This document shows positions 39,406-50,040 of a stretch of DNA of 64,000 nucleotides, piece by piece (position 1 is the first letter of the stretch; the number at the start of each line of letters is the position of its first letter). Under the pieces are notes generated by a model that saw nothing but the letters and a program-made list of their open reading frames with translations, was not told where the DNA came from and did not search any database. The position numbers and the translations under genes are program-made. This DNA comes from Prorocentrum cordatum (lineage: Eukaryota > Sar > Dinophyceae > Prorocentrales > Prorocentraceae): positions 1 through 64,000 of the forward strand of contig CAUYUJ010001289.1 in the NCBI GenBank assembly GCA_963575745.1, written 5' to 3'.

Positions 39406-39861
39406 TCAGCGAAAACCATCCATTGATTGGGTGTTTTCTCTGGTGTAGTATCCATAACGTGAGAGGGGGAAAAAACAAACACCAAACGTGGGCATGAAAT
39501 GGTGGGCCGCTTCTTGCGGCAGTAGTTGCAGGGGGCGCGTGTCTCGTTGGACGTGAGTTTCGCAAGCTGTCGTGGAGGTACCCGAGGCCATCGAGGAAGC
39601 AGGGATGTCTATGGGGAACTTGCTCACAGGCTGTGCTCTGCTGTGCTTACTGAATGGGAGAGGCGGGGGATGACGAGGAGGGAAGGAGATAGGGGTACGC
39701 AGGAAAGTTAGGGCAGGATCAGGTGTTCGCATTGTCCTGTCACCATCAACCATCAGCGAAAACATGTTGCCCCCCTTCCCTTGCAATATCGCGGAGGCGA
39801 CTGTCGCGGGCACGCGTAAGATGGCCCGCCGTTTCATATCTTCCTGTTCAGCATCGTCGTC
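39406..39861. other. Unassigned sequence
   Basis: A 143-residue open frame on the minus strand (39837-39406) has no recognised motif. No repeat seen. Confidence 0.3.
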
Positions 39862-39899
39862 ATAATCATTGTCATCATCATCACCATCATCATCCTAAC

Positions 39900-39935
<36 letters not shown>

Positions 39936-40213
39936 AATCATCATCATAATCATCATCATCGTCATCATCATCATAGTCATCCTCATCATCATCAGCATCA
40001 GCATCATTATCATCATCATTATCGTCGTCATCGTCATCAGCGTCATCAGCATCATCAGCATCATTGTCATCGTCATCGTCATTAGCATCAGCACCAGCAT
40101 CATCATCATCGTCAGCCGCCGCAGCATCAGCATCAGCATCATCATCGTCATCATCATCAGCATCACCATTAGCATCATCGTCATCATCATCAGCAGCATC
40201 ATCAACATCATCC
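39862..40213 (+). repeat. (CAT)n microsatellite
   Basis: CAT/ATC triplets with CGT and CAG variants. Long open frames of Ile, Ser, His, Met or Asp here are artefacts. Confidence 0.95.
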
Positions 40214-40737
40214 CACTCCCCCCTCCGTGCCAAGAGTGAAAATTGCCGCAGAGTAGAGTTGTCAGGGGGGCCCCCCAGGTTGGCTTCGGAGGAGACGCGT
40301 TGTCTCCGCTGAGCACGTCCCTTTGAGATCGCTGGGGGGGTCGCCACTGGGGCGACACAGGCCAGCGGAAGTGTTCAGGATAGTGAGTCATATGTTCTCC
40401 TCCTCCTCCTCATCCTCCTCCTCCTCCTACTCCTCCTCATCTCTTCCTCTGCTTCCTCCCCTCGCTTCACAACTGTCGTCCTTCAGCCTTTCTCCTCCTC
40501 CTCCTCCTCGTTTCCTCCTCATCCTGCCCATCATCCCTGACAGTCCCTGTGCTAGGGCTGTGCGGGCCTCTGGCCTGAACCCAAAAACTCGAGTCCCCAT
40601 CATCATGTCTCCTCCCTCACACCTTCCCTCCCTCCATACATCCGTCCCCTCCTCCATCAGGCCCTTCCTCCGCATTATCCCTCCTTCCCCTCCTCCATCA
40701 TTATTCCTCCTCCTCACCTTCTTTCTCCTCGTCATCC

Positions 40738-40763
40738 TCACCATCATCATCTTCAACCTCAGT

Positions 40764-40811
<48 letters not shown>

Positions 40812-40814
40812 GTC

Positions 40815-40846
<32 letters not shown>

Positions 40847-41380
40847 CATCATATTCAGCACCATCATCAGCAACACCATCATCAGCATCATAAACGTCGT
40901 CGTCAGCATCCTCGGCATCATCATGGGCGCAAGCATCGTCATCGTCATAATCAACATCGGAATCATCATCATCATACTCATCAACTTCATCATCAGCATC
41001 AGCATCGGCATCATCATCATTACTATCGTCATCGTCATCATCATCAGCACTATAGTCATCATCGGCAGCATTATCATCGTCATCAGCATCAGCATCAGCA
41101 TCAGCGTCCTCATCATCGTTATCACAAGCATCCGCATCTCCATCAGCATCCTCATCATCAGCATCAGTATCATCAACATCGCCATCATCGTCATCATAAG
41201 CATCATCATCAGCATCAGCATCACCATCAGCATCGTCAGCACCATCATCATCGTCCTCATCGTCATCATCATTTTCGTCGTCCGCATCGTCTCATCATCA
41301 TCACCAGCGTCATCAGAGTCATCATCCGCATCATCACCACCATCATGATCGTCGCCAGCATCAGCATGCCCAGCGTCACT

Positions 41381-41420
<40 letters not shown>

Positions 41421-41523
41421 GCATCATTATCATCATCATCATCAACATCATCATCATCACCACCACCATCATCGTCGTCATCATCATCACCACCACCACC
41501 ACCATCGTCGTCGTCATCATCGT
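40738..41523 (+). repeat. (CAT)n microsatellite, long block
   Basis: About 790 bp of ATC/CAT/CAG triplets. The plus and minus open frames across it are purely repetitive. Confidence 0.95.
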
Positions 41524-41832
41524 CCTCAGCCTCGGCCTCGGTCTCATCCCTCCCCCTCTCTGTCCTCCTCCCCGCCCTCCGCCTGCCCCCCCCCCCCTCC
41601 TCTCGCCTCCTCGCCGCCCCCCCACATCGGCCCGAGAAGAGAAGCCAGGCCCCAACGGAGGCCGGGACGGGGCGCGCCAAAGGGGAAAGGCACCCCGACC
41701 CGACGCCTCGGCGCCGCGACGATGGGCGCCGCGCTGGGCGCCTCGGGCGACGGGGCCTCGGGCCCGCCGCGAGAGGCCGACGTCGCCGCCGAGCTGGTCG
41801 GGTCTCGCGCGGCGCTCGAAAGCCCAGACTTC
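41524..41832. other. GC-rich sequence between CAT and GAG arrays
   Basis: No motif recognised. Confidence 0.3.
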
Positions 41833-42005
41833 GAGGAGGAGGAGGAGGGGGAGGAGGCGGAGGAGGAGGAGGAGGAGGCGGAGGAGGCGGGGGGGGAGAG
41901 GAGGAGGAGGAGGAGGAGGAGGAGGAGGAGGAGGAGGACGCGGAGGACAAGGAAGACGAGCAGGAGGAGGAGGATAAAGAAGAGGAGGAGGAGGAGGAGG
42001 AGGAG
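41833..42005 (+). repeat. (GAG)n microsatellite
   Basis: GAG/GGA triplets with GCG interruptions. Confidence 0.95.
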
Positions 42006-42227
42006 AAAAGCACAAACGCTATGAGGCCCGTCGTTGAGAGTCTGGCCGAGGTGGAAAGGAGGAGAAGCCAGGGTTCCAGGGGATGCGATCCGGCAGCCGC
42101 GCCATGTCGAGGGCGCTCCTGCCCAGATCGTCCCGAGCGGCCGCCGGAGACCAGAATGCTTTAGCCTGAAAACCGAGTGGCCCTTCGGACGGAAGGGTTT
42201 TCCTAGTTTGGGTTTCTGAGGGCCTTT

Positions 42228-42412
42228 ACAGTAGGACCGAGGTACAAGATCGAGGTCGGTTCGGGGAGGGTGCCCCAATGCTCTTCGTGCTTGTTGGATG
42301 TTCTTGTGCCCCCTGGGGATGGTACCCGTGGATGTTCTGCGCGTTTTCGCCGGCGGAGGGTCCCACGTTCTTGAAGGACGCTCTTCTGGCTTAGGTCCGA
42401 CAGTACCATCGC
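42228..42412. mobile_element. M6 inverted-repeat element, copy 2
   Basis: Ends ACAGTAGGACCGAGGTAC and GCTTAGGTCCGACAGTACC form an imperfect terminal inverted repeat. About 185 bp; see 35748-35918. Confidence 0.75.
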
Positions 42413-43479
42413 CCTGGACCGTCGAAAAGTGACTCGGGACGATAAGCCGTTTCCGAGGACGGGGACCAGACCTCCTTGAGGGGTCCGGGATATGAAACAA
42501 TCGTGATGTCGGGGGTCTGGGTTTTAAGATCCCCGACGATAAGTTGTTTCTAATATTGACGTGATTCATCGAGTTCGGCCTCCAGGGGCCCGTTGTCGGG
42601 CTTCAGGGCCATCAGAAATTGATCCAGGCGGGAAATTGACGGGGTGGGGACCTCTGGGGCCGAGCATTGAGAAGACGCCTCGGCGAATGCCTGGGGTGGA
42701 GGAGGACCCAGGTCGCCCCGCGGCGTGAGAAAACATGCGACGAACGGTGTTTGACAATTCTTCTCGGCCTCCGGGGGCCTCTGACCGGCCCCCAGCCCCG
42801 GCCCTGCAGGGGGACACGCCCGACCTAAGCCTATCAGAAAACGACTCAGGATGAAAGGCCCGCCCCGAGGCAGGAGGCCCGACCTTTGGGCGCCCCTTGC
42901 TGCGAGCACAAACGCGACGTCGCATCTCCGGGGCCACGTCCGAGAGAGCTTTGGGTTATAGCGTGTCGCGCCGCCAGCGCCCGGCCCGCCAGGCTCCGGC
43001 GCGGCTCGAGGCTCAGGGGGCGGGGCTCGGAGCAAGCGGGGGTCCGTCAGAGCGCCGGATGTTGCTGGATCCTGCAGGGCCAGGGTTGCACTGACCCGGG
43101 CTCGGGTGCAGGATCTTGCGGGATCTTGCAAGACACGGCCGACCCGGGGCTGGACTGACCTGGGTCAGTACTGTAGTTGTGGAAACAATTGGTTTTCAAA
43201 ATGTTTGGTCTTTAGAAGCTCTGCGTGGCGACGCCCCCGTCGCTACGCACGCCGTCTGCGTGGCTGCCGGGTCTGGACTGACCTGGGTCAGTAGATCCTC
43301 GAGCGACACGTTAACCGCGTCCCAGTCCCCGAGCGTCAACGCCCCTGGCCTTTCCCAGCCTCCCGCCCCGCGAAGCGGAGCGACCCGCGCTCGCAGAGCA
43401 TGGCGTGTTGTGCGGCGTCGCCGCCGCGATACGCGAGCCAAAACATCATCCTAGCGAAGGCCCCAAGCATGTGCAGTTG
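42413..43479. other. Unassigned region with an M3 fragment and small repeats
   Basis: CCTGCAGGGGGACACGCCCG at 42803 matches an M3 right end. TGGACTGACCTGGGTCAGTA, which contains a palindrome, occurs at 43152 and 43272. GCCTTTCCCAGCCTC then CGCCCCGCGAAGCGGAGCG (43345-43390) resembles 61330-61375. No gene seen. Confidence 0.4.
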
Positions 43480-46290
43480 TGAGAATTGCCGTTGTGGGTA
43501 TCGCCTTCGGTGGAGCTGCGTATGGGCCCACGAAGCGTGGGAGGGGTGTGCCGACATGGGTGCGGCGCCGCCATGCGAACGCTGCCACCGGGGCCTTCGG
43601 TGGAGCTCCTTACGGGACGACGAAACGTGTGAGGGGTGCGCCGCCATGGGCGCGGCGCCGCCATGCGATCGCTGCCACTGGGGCCTTCGGTGGAGCTCCT
43701 TACGGGGCGACGAAACGTGTGAGTGGTGTGCCGCGATGGGCGCGGGGCCGCCATGCGAACGCTGCCACCGGGGCCTTCGGTGGAGCTCCCTATGGGGCCA
43801 CGAAGCGTGTGAAGGGTGTGCCGACATGGGTGCGGCGCCGCCATGCGAACGCTGCCACCGGGGCCTTCGGTGGAGCTTCCTATGGGGCCACGAAGCGTGC
43901 GAGGGGTGTGCCGACATGGGTGCGGCGCCGCCATGCGATCGCTGCCACCGGGGCCTTCGGTGGAGCTCCATTTACGGGACGACGAAACGTGTGAGGGGTG
44001 CGCCGCCATGGGCGCGGCGCCGCATGCGAACGCTGCCAGTGGGGCCTTCGGTGGAGCTCCCTATGGGGCCACGAAGCGTGTGAGGGGTGCGCCGCCATGG
44101 CGCGGCGCCGCCATGCGACGCTGCCACTGGGGCCTTCGGTGGAGCTCTTATGGAGCTCTTTACGGGACGACGGAACGTGTGAGGGGTGCGCCGCCATGCG
44201 ATCGCTGCCACTGGGGCCTTTCGGTGGAGCTCCTTACGGGGCGACGAAACGTGTGAGTGGTGTGCCGCGATGGGCGCGGGGCCGCCATGCGAACGCTGCC
44301 ACCGGGGCCTTCGGTAGAGCTCCCTATGGGGCCACGAAGCGTGAAGGGTGTGCCGACATGGGTGCGGCGCCGCCATGCGAACGCTGCCACCGGGGCCTTC
44401 GGTGGAGCTTCCTATGGGGCCACGAAGCGTGCGAGGGGTGTGCCGACATGGGTGCGGCGCCGCCATGCGATCGCTGCCACCGGGGCCTTCGGTGGAGCTC
44501 CATTTACGGGACGACGAAACGTGTGAGGGGTGCGCCGCCATGGGCGCGGCGCCGCCATGCGAACGCTGCCAGTGGGGCCTTCGGTGGAGCTCCTTACGGG
44601 GCCACGAAGCGTGTGAGGGGTGCGCCGCCATGGGCGCGGCGCCGCCATGCGAACGCTGCCACTGGGGCCTTCGGTGGAGCTCTTTACGGGACGACGGAAC
44701 GTGTGAGGGGTGCGCCGCCATGGGCGCGGCGCCGCCATGCGATCGCTGCCACCGGGGCTGGAGCTCCTTACGGGGCGACGAAACGTGTGAGGGGTGCGCC
44801 GCCATGGGTGCGGCGCCGCCATGCGAACGCTGCCACCAGGGCCTTCGGTGGAGCTCCCTATGGGGCCACGAAGTGTGTGAGGGGTGCGCCGCCATGGGCG
44901 CGGCGCCGCCATGCGAACGCTGCCACTGGGGCCTTCGGTGGAGCTCTTTACGGGGCCACGAAGCGTGTGAGGGGTGCGCCGCCATGGGCGCGGCGCCGCC
45001 ATGCGATCGCTGCCATTGGGGCCTTCGGTGGAACTCCTTACGGGGCGACGAAGAGTGGTGTGCCGCGATGGGCGCGGGGCCGCCATGCGAACGCTGCCAC
45101 CGGGGCCTTCGGTGGAGCTCCCTATGGGGCCACGAAGCGTGTGAAGGGTGTGCCGACATGGGTGCGGCGCCGCCATGCGAACGCTGCCACCCGGGGCCTT
45201 CGGTGGAGCTTCCTATGAGGCCACGAAGCGTGCGAGGGGTGTGCCGACATGGGTGCGGCGCCGCCATGCGATCGCTGCCACTGGGGCCTTCGGTGGAGCT
45301 CCATATGCGGCCACGAAACGTGTGAGGGGTGCGCCGCCATGGGCGCGGCGCCGCCATGCGAACGCTGCCACCGGGGCCTTCGGTGGAGCTCCTTACGGGA
45401 CGACGAAACGTGTGAGGGGTGCGCCGCCATGGGCGCGGGGCCGCCATGCGAACGCTGCCAGTGGGGCCTTCGGTGGAGCTCCTTACGGGGCGACGAAACG
45501 TGTGAGGGGTGCGCCGCGATGGGCGCGGGGCCGCCATGCGAACGCTGCCACTAAGGCCTTCGGTGGAGCTCCCTATGGGGCCACGAAGCGTGTGGAGGGT
45601 GTGCCGACATGGGTGCGGCACCGCCATGCGAACGCTGCCACCGGGGCCTTCGGTGGAGCTTCCTATGGGGCCACGAAACGTGTGAAGGGTGTGCCGACAT
45701 GGGTGCGGCGCAGCCATGCGATCGTTGCCACTGGGGTCTTCGATGGAGCTCCATATGCGGCCACGAAACGTGTGAGGGGTGCGCCGCCATGGGCGCGGGG
45801 CCGCCATGCGAACGCTGCCACTGGGGTCTTCGATGGAGCTCCATATGCGGCCACGAAACGTGTGAGGGGTGTGCCGACATGGGTGCGGCGCCGCCATGCG
45901 AACGCTGCCACCGGGGCCTTCGGTGGAGCTCCCTATGGGGCCACGAAGCGTGTGAGGGGTGCGCCGCGATGGGCGCGGGGCCGCCATGCGAACGCTGCCA
46001 CTGGGGCCTTCGGTGGAGCTTCCTACGGGGCCACGAAGCGTGTGAGGGGTGTGCCGACATGGGTGCGGCGCCGCCATGCGAACGCTGCCAGTGGGGCCTT
46101 CGGTGGAGCTCCTTACGGGGCGACGAAACGTGTGAGGGGTGTGCGGACATGGGTGCGGCGCCGGCATGCGAACGCTGCCACTGGGGCCTTCGATGGAGCG
46201 TCCTATGGGGTCTCGAAACATGTGAGGGGTGTGCCGCGATGGGTGGGGCGCCGCCATGCGAACGCTGCCACTAGGGCCTTCGGTGTGGGA
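43480..46290. repeat. 90-bp satellite array, about 31 copies
   Basis: GGGCCTTCGGTGGAGCT recurs every 90 bp (43591, 43681, 43771, 43861, 43951 and so on) with occasional indels. Because 90 is a multiple of three, long frames are open on both strands: up to 778 residues on plus and 761 on minus. One plus frame encodes a 30-residue repeat with two Cys pairs (CEGCAAMGAAPPCERCH); another encodes GAFGGAPYGATKRVRG-type units. No start, splice or other coding evidence distinguishes any frame. Confidence 0.95.
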
Positions 46291-46808
46291 CCGCGAAACG
46301 CTGTCCTGGGTGCGGAGGGCAGAGGCAGGGATGGGACGATGGGGAGGAGGGGGCAGCGGGAGGAAAAAAGGAGACGCGGGGCGCTGTCACTTCAAAACGA
46401 GGACCCGACATCACAGGATGGCTGGGGAAAAAATGCCCCCGACCGTCGGCGGGGGCGCCACAGCTCTTCAGCCGGACGGGCTCGGCGCACCTCGGGCCCC
46501 GCGCGACGGCGCTGCGAAGGCCTGGTGCCGTGCCCAGCCTGCCCAGACATCTGCCGATCTGACTCGAATGGCTTACGCCACCTCCGCCGATACCTTGCTC
46601 CTGTTCCTGGGGATTTTCTTCGGGCGTTCTGGGGTGCGCTACGGCACTCAGTTGGGCTGTCTTGGTCTCCCTCGAAGGCCGCACTCGACAGCGCTGCGAA
46701 GGCCCGGTGCCGTGCCCAGCCTGCCCAGACATCTGCCGATCGGACCTGTGCAGTGCGCAGCCCCAGAGGCCCTGGGCAGCCCCGCTGCCACTGGAGGACG
46801 TGCGTGGA
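46291..46808. repeat. Direct repeat pair (about 53 bp) in unassigned sequence
   Basis: 46509-46561 and 46691-46743 share GCGCTGCGAAGGC, GGTGCCGTGCCCAGCCTGCC and CAGACATCTGCCGATC, offset 182 bp. The rest of the interval is unassigned. Confidence 0.75.
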
Positions 46809-46995
46809 CCTCGGGGAGCAGATGGTGGTATGCACCCGAAGTCTTCGGAGGTCCGCGCGGACTTCTCGGACCAGCGCCGCGCTCCCAGCGCTCCCGCCTG
46901 TGGCGCGAGGAGCGCGCCAGGCACCCAGCGCTGGTGCGAGAGATCCGCGCGGACTTCCGCGAGCTCGTGCTCGTGTCGTCATCTGTTCCCCGAGG
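46809..46995. mobile_element. M2 element, copy 5
   Basis: Tips CCTCGGGGAGCAGATG and CATCTGTTCCCCGAGG pair with one mismatch. Arms GGAGGTCCGCGCGGACTTCT and the complement ATCCGCGCGGACTTCC. 187 bp. Confidence 0.8.
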
Positions 46996-47117
46996 ACCGG
47001 CGCATCGGGGCCCCCGGACCGCTCTCGGCGCTGCGCGGCTGTTGAGGGCATTTCGGCGCTCGAAGACACCGCCGAGAGCCGGCGGAAGCAGCCGGGCCCA
47101 GACCTCAGACGACATGG

Positions 47118-47340
47118 CGATCGTTTTCTCATTCGCCGTTTTGCTGATCGGCGCGGGCCCTCGCAGCCCCCCTCTCCCCCCCCATGGAGTAGATCTTGGC
47201 TGTTTGGGGCGCCTGTTTCGAGTAGGTGGAGTCTCCCCAACAGGACGCACTGTTGCAAACAGCCGCGTTACAGCAGAGGTCCGGAGCCAGGCCCCCCCCC
47301 CCTTCCGCCCAATGTCGAGACGCCGAATAAGAAGCCGTTG
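47118..47340. mobile_element. M4 inverted-repeat element, complete copy
   Basis: Left terminal repeat TCGTTTTCTCATTCGCCGTT and right terminal repeat GACGCCGAATAAGAAGCCG. Contains CCATGGAGTAGATCTTGG, TTTCGAGTAGGTGGAGTC and CTTCCGCCCAATGTCGA. It supplies the uninterrupted sites used to interpret 13227-13378 and 34105-34643. Confidence 0.8.
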
Positions 47341-47685
47341 ACATGCTTCTATCGGTCCGCGGCGCCAGATCTCCCGACCCCCGCCCTCCCAGATACGCGA
47401 CGTTTTGATTGCTTCGATACGGGGTCCCCAGAAGTCCCGACCCTTTCGCTGGGACCGGCTTTTCATCCTGAGCCGTTTTTCTGACGGCCCCGAGGTCCAG
47501 CAGGGGCCCCCCGAGGCCGAAATTTGCCAAGAGCTTCCCGCCCTGATTCTTGTTCACGACGCTGGGCCAGACCCAGTCCTTCGCCCCCGGGCCCGCTCTC
47601 TCGAGTGCCCCCTCGGGGCCGCTGTGCCAGGCCCTTCTCGAGGGCCGGGGGTGATCGAGAGGCGAGGCGCCCCCCCGATCAAAGA
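47341..47685. other. Unassigned GC-rich sequence
   Basis: No motif or repeat recognised. Confidence 0.3.
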
Positions 47686-47690
47686 AGCCA

Positions 47691-47793
47691 GACGTGCGGG
47701 TCGTGGCACCTCGGGCCGCAAACCAGCTCCTCCAGCCAGCTGTCAACGAAGGTGCGGGTCGTGGCACCTCGGGCCGCAGACCAGCTCCTCCTC
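47691..47793. repeat. Direct duplication of about 45 bp upstream of LINE-D
   Basis: GTGCGGGTCGTGGCACCTCG then GGCCGCARACCAGCTCCTCC occurs twice, offset 58 bp. The second copy runs into the CTC array. Confidence 0.85.
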
Positions 47794-47894
47794 CTCCTCC
47801 CTCCTCCTCCTCCTCCTCCTCCTCCTCCTCCTCCTCCTCCTCCTCCTCCTCCTCCTCCTCCTCCTCCTCCTCCTCCTCCTCCTCCTCCTCCTCC
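47787..47894 (+). repeat. (CTC)n microsatellite at the 5' edge of LINE-D
   Basis: Almost pure CTC triplets; recognisable endonuclease sequence starts about 35 bp downstream. Confidence 0.95.
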
Positions 47895-47929
47895 GTCTCC
47901 TCCGAGAGACGACGTCTCCAAGGCAGGAC

Positions 47930-48670
47930 AATGGGTCCTAAGAGGGGATGGAAGGCTCGGCTCAATCCTGCGACCCGCACTTCGGCGGGAGGCACCTCTG
48001 GAGGTGTCGCGATTTTGGTTCGCTCTTTCCTGGGGTTCCACGATCCCGAGTTCGGTCAGATCGTCGTCCCGTTCAGGGCCATGAGTGGAATTGTTCAGGT
48101 TTCAGGGGTTCCGTCGATCCTGGCCTCGTCGGTCTACCTAATCGATAGCGATGACCTCACTGACAGGAATATTGATTTGTTGCCGGCCGTGTTGGCCAGG
48201 CATTGTTTGTTTGAAGGTCCGAGCCTGATCGGAGGCGACTTTAACATGATGCCTTACGTGTTGGTTACCTCTGGGGTTCCTGGATATCTTAAGTCTAAGG
48301 TTATCTACCCTGATATCGGCACGTGTACCAGTACTGGGGGCTTACGGGTTCTCGTTTACTTTGTGCTCTTATCAGGCTTCAGTCGCTGCATCCAGGAGGT
48401 CTCAGCAGTCTTAGGCAGCGACATCAAGACGCACACGCCCGTGCGCATCCTCTTTTACCCGCAGCTGGCTGCGCTCAAGGCCTTCACTTTCCTCCGCCCG
48501 CCTAAGCTGCCGTCCGAGCGCCCCATCGGGCCAGCGCCGTGTTCGGAGGACCACACCACTGTCCTGGATTGCGCCCGAGTGGGCCGTGAGTTGATTGAGC
48601 GTCAAGCGTCTAGGTCCCAGATCCAGAGGCACCTTGACGTGTTATATCGAGTTTGGGCCGACGCGGCCGA
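47930..48670 (+). pseudogene. LINE-D endonuclease remnant
   Basis: A single open frame encodes GGTSGGVAILVRSFLGF, a long central part, GPSLIGGDFNMMPYVLV (Asp/Asn pair about 48232-48246), then GLRVLVYFVLLSGF and IKTHTPVRILF. In relatives the segment before YFV contains I-D; here the Asp is replaced by Val (RVLVYFV), so a catalytic residue is lost. The His of the last motif (KTHTPV) is present. The first Glu motif is missing since the copy starts after it. A helical linker follows (REL-IERQASRSQIQRHLD). The domain would have nicked target DNA in the ancestor. Confidence 0.72.
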
Positions 48671-50040
48671 GTGGGAGCTTTCCAGAATTTTGCAGACCGA
48701 TCTGGTGATATGTGGTTCCCGCGGTCGGGTTTGGGCTTCTGCCCTGGACAAAGACTCTCGCCCTCCTGTTCAGGATCGTGGACTGGTATCTGGTCGTTGG
48801 TTGTCGAGGACTTCGAGGTTTATCTTGGGAGCGGTTGATTCAGGAGACGGCGTGGCCTTCGCGCGATTTCGCACTCATTTCCTGGATCCCCCCGCGCATG
48901 TTCGTCGGTCTTGTGATGTATTTCAAGATCGGATTTGGTCTCCTTGAGGGTTTTCCAGATGTTTCCCCAGGTGCGTCAGGTTTCCGAGAGTTTCAAGCTC
49001 TTTTAGAACCCAGAATAGCAGAGTATGCAAAGTATTCCTCACAGCGGTCGTTGAAGGAGTGGTGTAGCTGGCTTCTGGACGGAGTGGACAAAGGGGGTAA
49101 CAACGCTCATCGCTGGACCCGCGAGTTGAAACCTTGGGTGGCGACCACACTGTTGTCGGCCGATGGGTTTGTTTTGTCGGATCCTGCGTCCCCGCTGCAG
49201 TCGGAGGGTGAACGGTCCGGGGCCCTCTGGGATTCCAAGCCGCACCCGTGAGGAGTCTGGACTCTTGAATTTCATGGAGCCGCTGGAGCCGCTTTCTGCA
49301 GAGGATTTGATTGGCGTGAGCAAGACGTATGCTGTAGGCACGGCCACCAGCGTTGACGGGTTTCACATGCGGCACTACGCCTTTCTGCATACCGACCTTT
49401 TGGATGCCGCCAGCATTCTATCTATGATGATGGAAGCCACGAGCCTCCTACCACACCCTGCTCAGGTGCCGACGACCGCGCTGCTGCAGAAACCAGCGGG
49501 CGGACACCGCCCCATCGGGCTTTTCTCGTCTCTCCACAGGCTGCAGGCGCGCGCCCGACGGCCTTACGCAGAGCGTTGGGGAGCCGAGCATCAGAGATTG
49601 TACCTTGCATCTGGTTTGTTCAACTCTGCCTCGGATGTCGTGTATCGCCAGGGGGTCAAGAGCGAGCATGTCGTCGGTCGGGGGCATAGCTGTTGTATGA
49701 TCTTTCGGGATTTATAAAAATTGTACGAGACGATTCGGCTCCCCAAGTTGCTCGATCGGCGCCGGGCCTTGGATTTCCCGATGCAGATTGCCAGGATATC
49801 GGTTAGGGCTTATCGAGGAGTTCGCTTTGCATCACTTGGGGGCCTCCTGCATGGGCCCCATTTCGTCACGCATGGGGTTGTGGCTGGGCGCAGTATGGCT
49901 ACATCCTTTGTTCGCGTCTACTTTATTCCAATTGGGGCTCCATCAGGTTCCCCCAGCAGGCCCCCCTGGACATCTACATTGATGACTACTGGTGTTCGAG
50001 CTCTGGGACGTCTAAATATGCGGTTACTCGCTTAAGAAGG
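48671..50040 (+). pseudogene. LINE-D reverse transcriptase remnant
   Basis: Pieces in three frames. 48712-49251 has SGFREFQALLEPRIAEYAKY and SSQRSLKEWCSWLLDG. From 49163 another frame has PLSAEDLIGVSKTYAVGTAT, SVDGFHMRHYAFL and ALLQKPAGGHRPIGLFSSL, a strong match to RT finger motifs. An in-frame TAA at 49715 interrupts the region where motif A should be (CMIFRDL, then KLYETI). Motif C appears in a third frame as DIYIDDYW (49972-49989), so the catalytic pair is I-D-D. The copy is inactive. Confidence 0.7.

Noticed and set aside
39862-41523. CRISPR-like array
   Set aside because: The repeats are triplet microsatellites with no repeat-spacer structure, and the genome is eukaryotic.
40427-42013. 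528-residue minus-strand open frame and 341-residue plus-strand frame over CAT arrays
   Set aside because: Pure consequence of the CAT repeat; residues are Met/Asp/Ile/Ser runs with no domain.
45148-47484. 778-residue plus-strand frame
   Set aside because: The first half is the 90-bp satellite and the rest lacks motifs; other frames are open equally.
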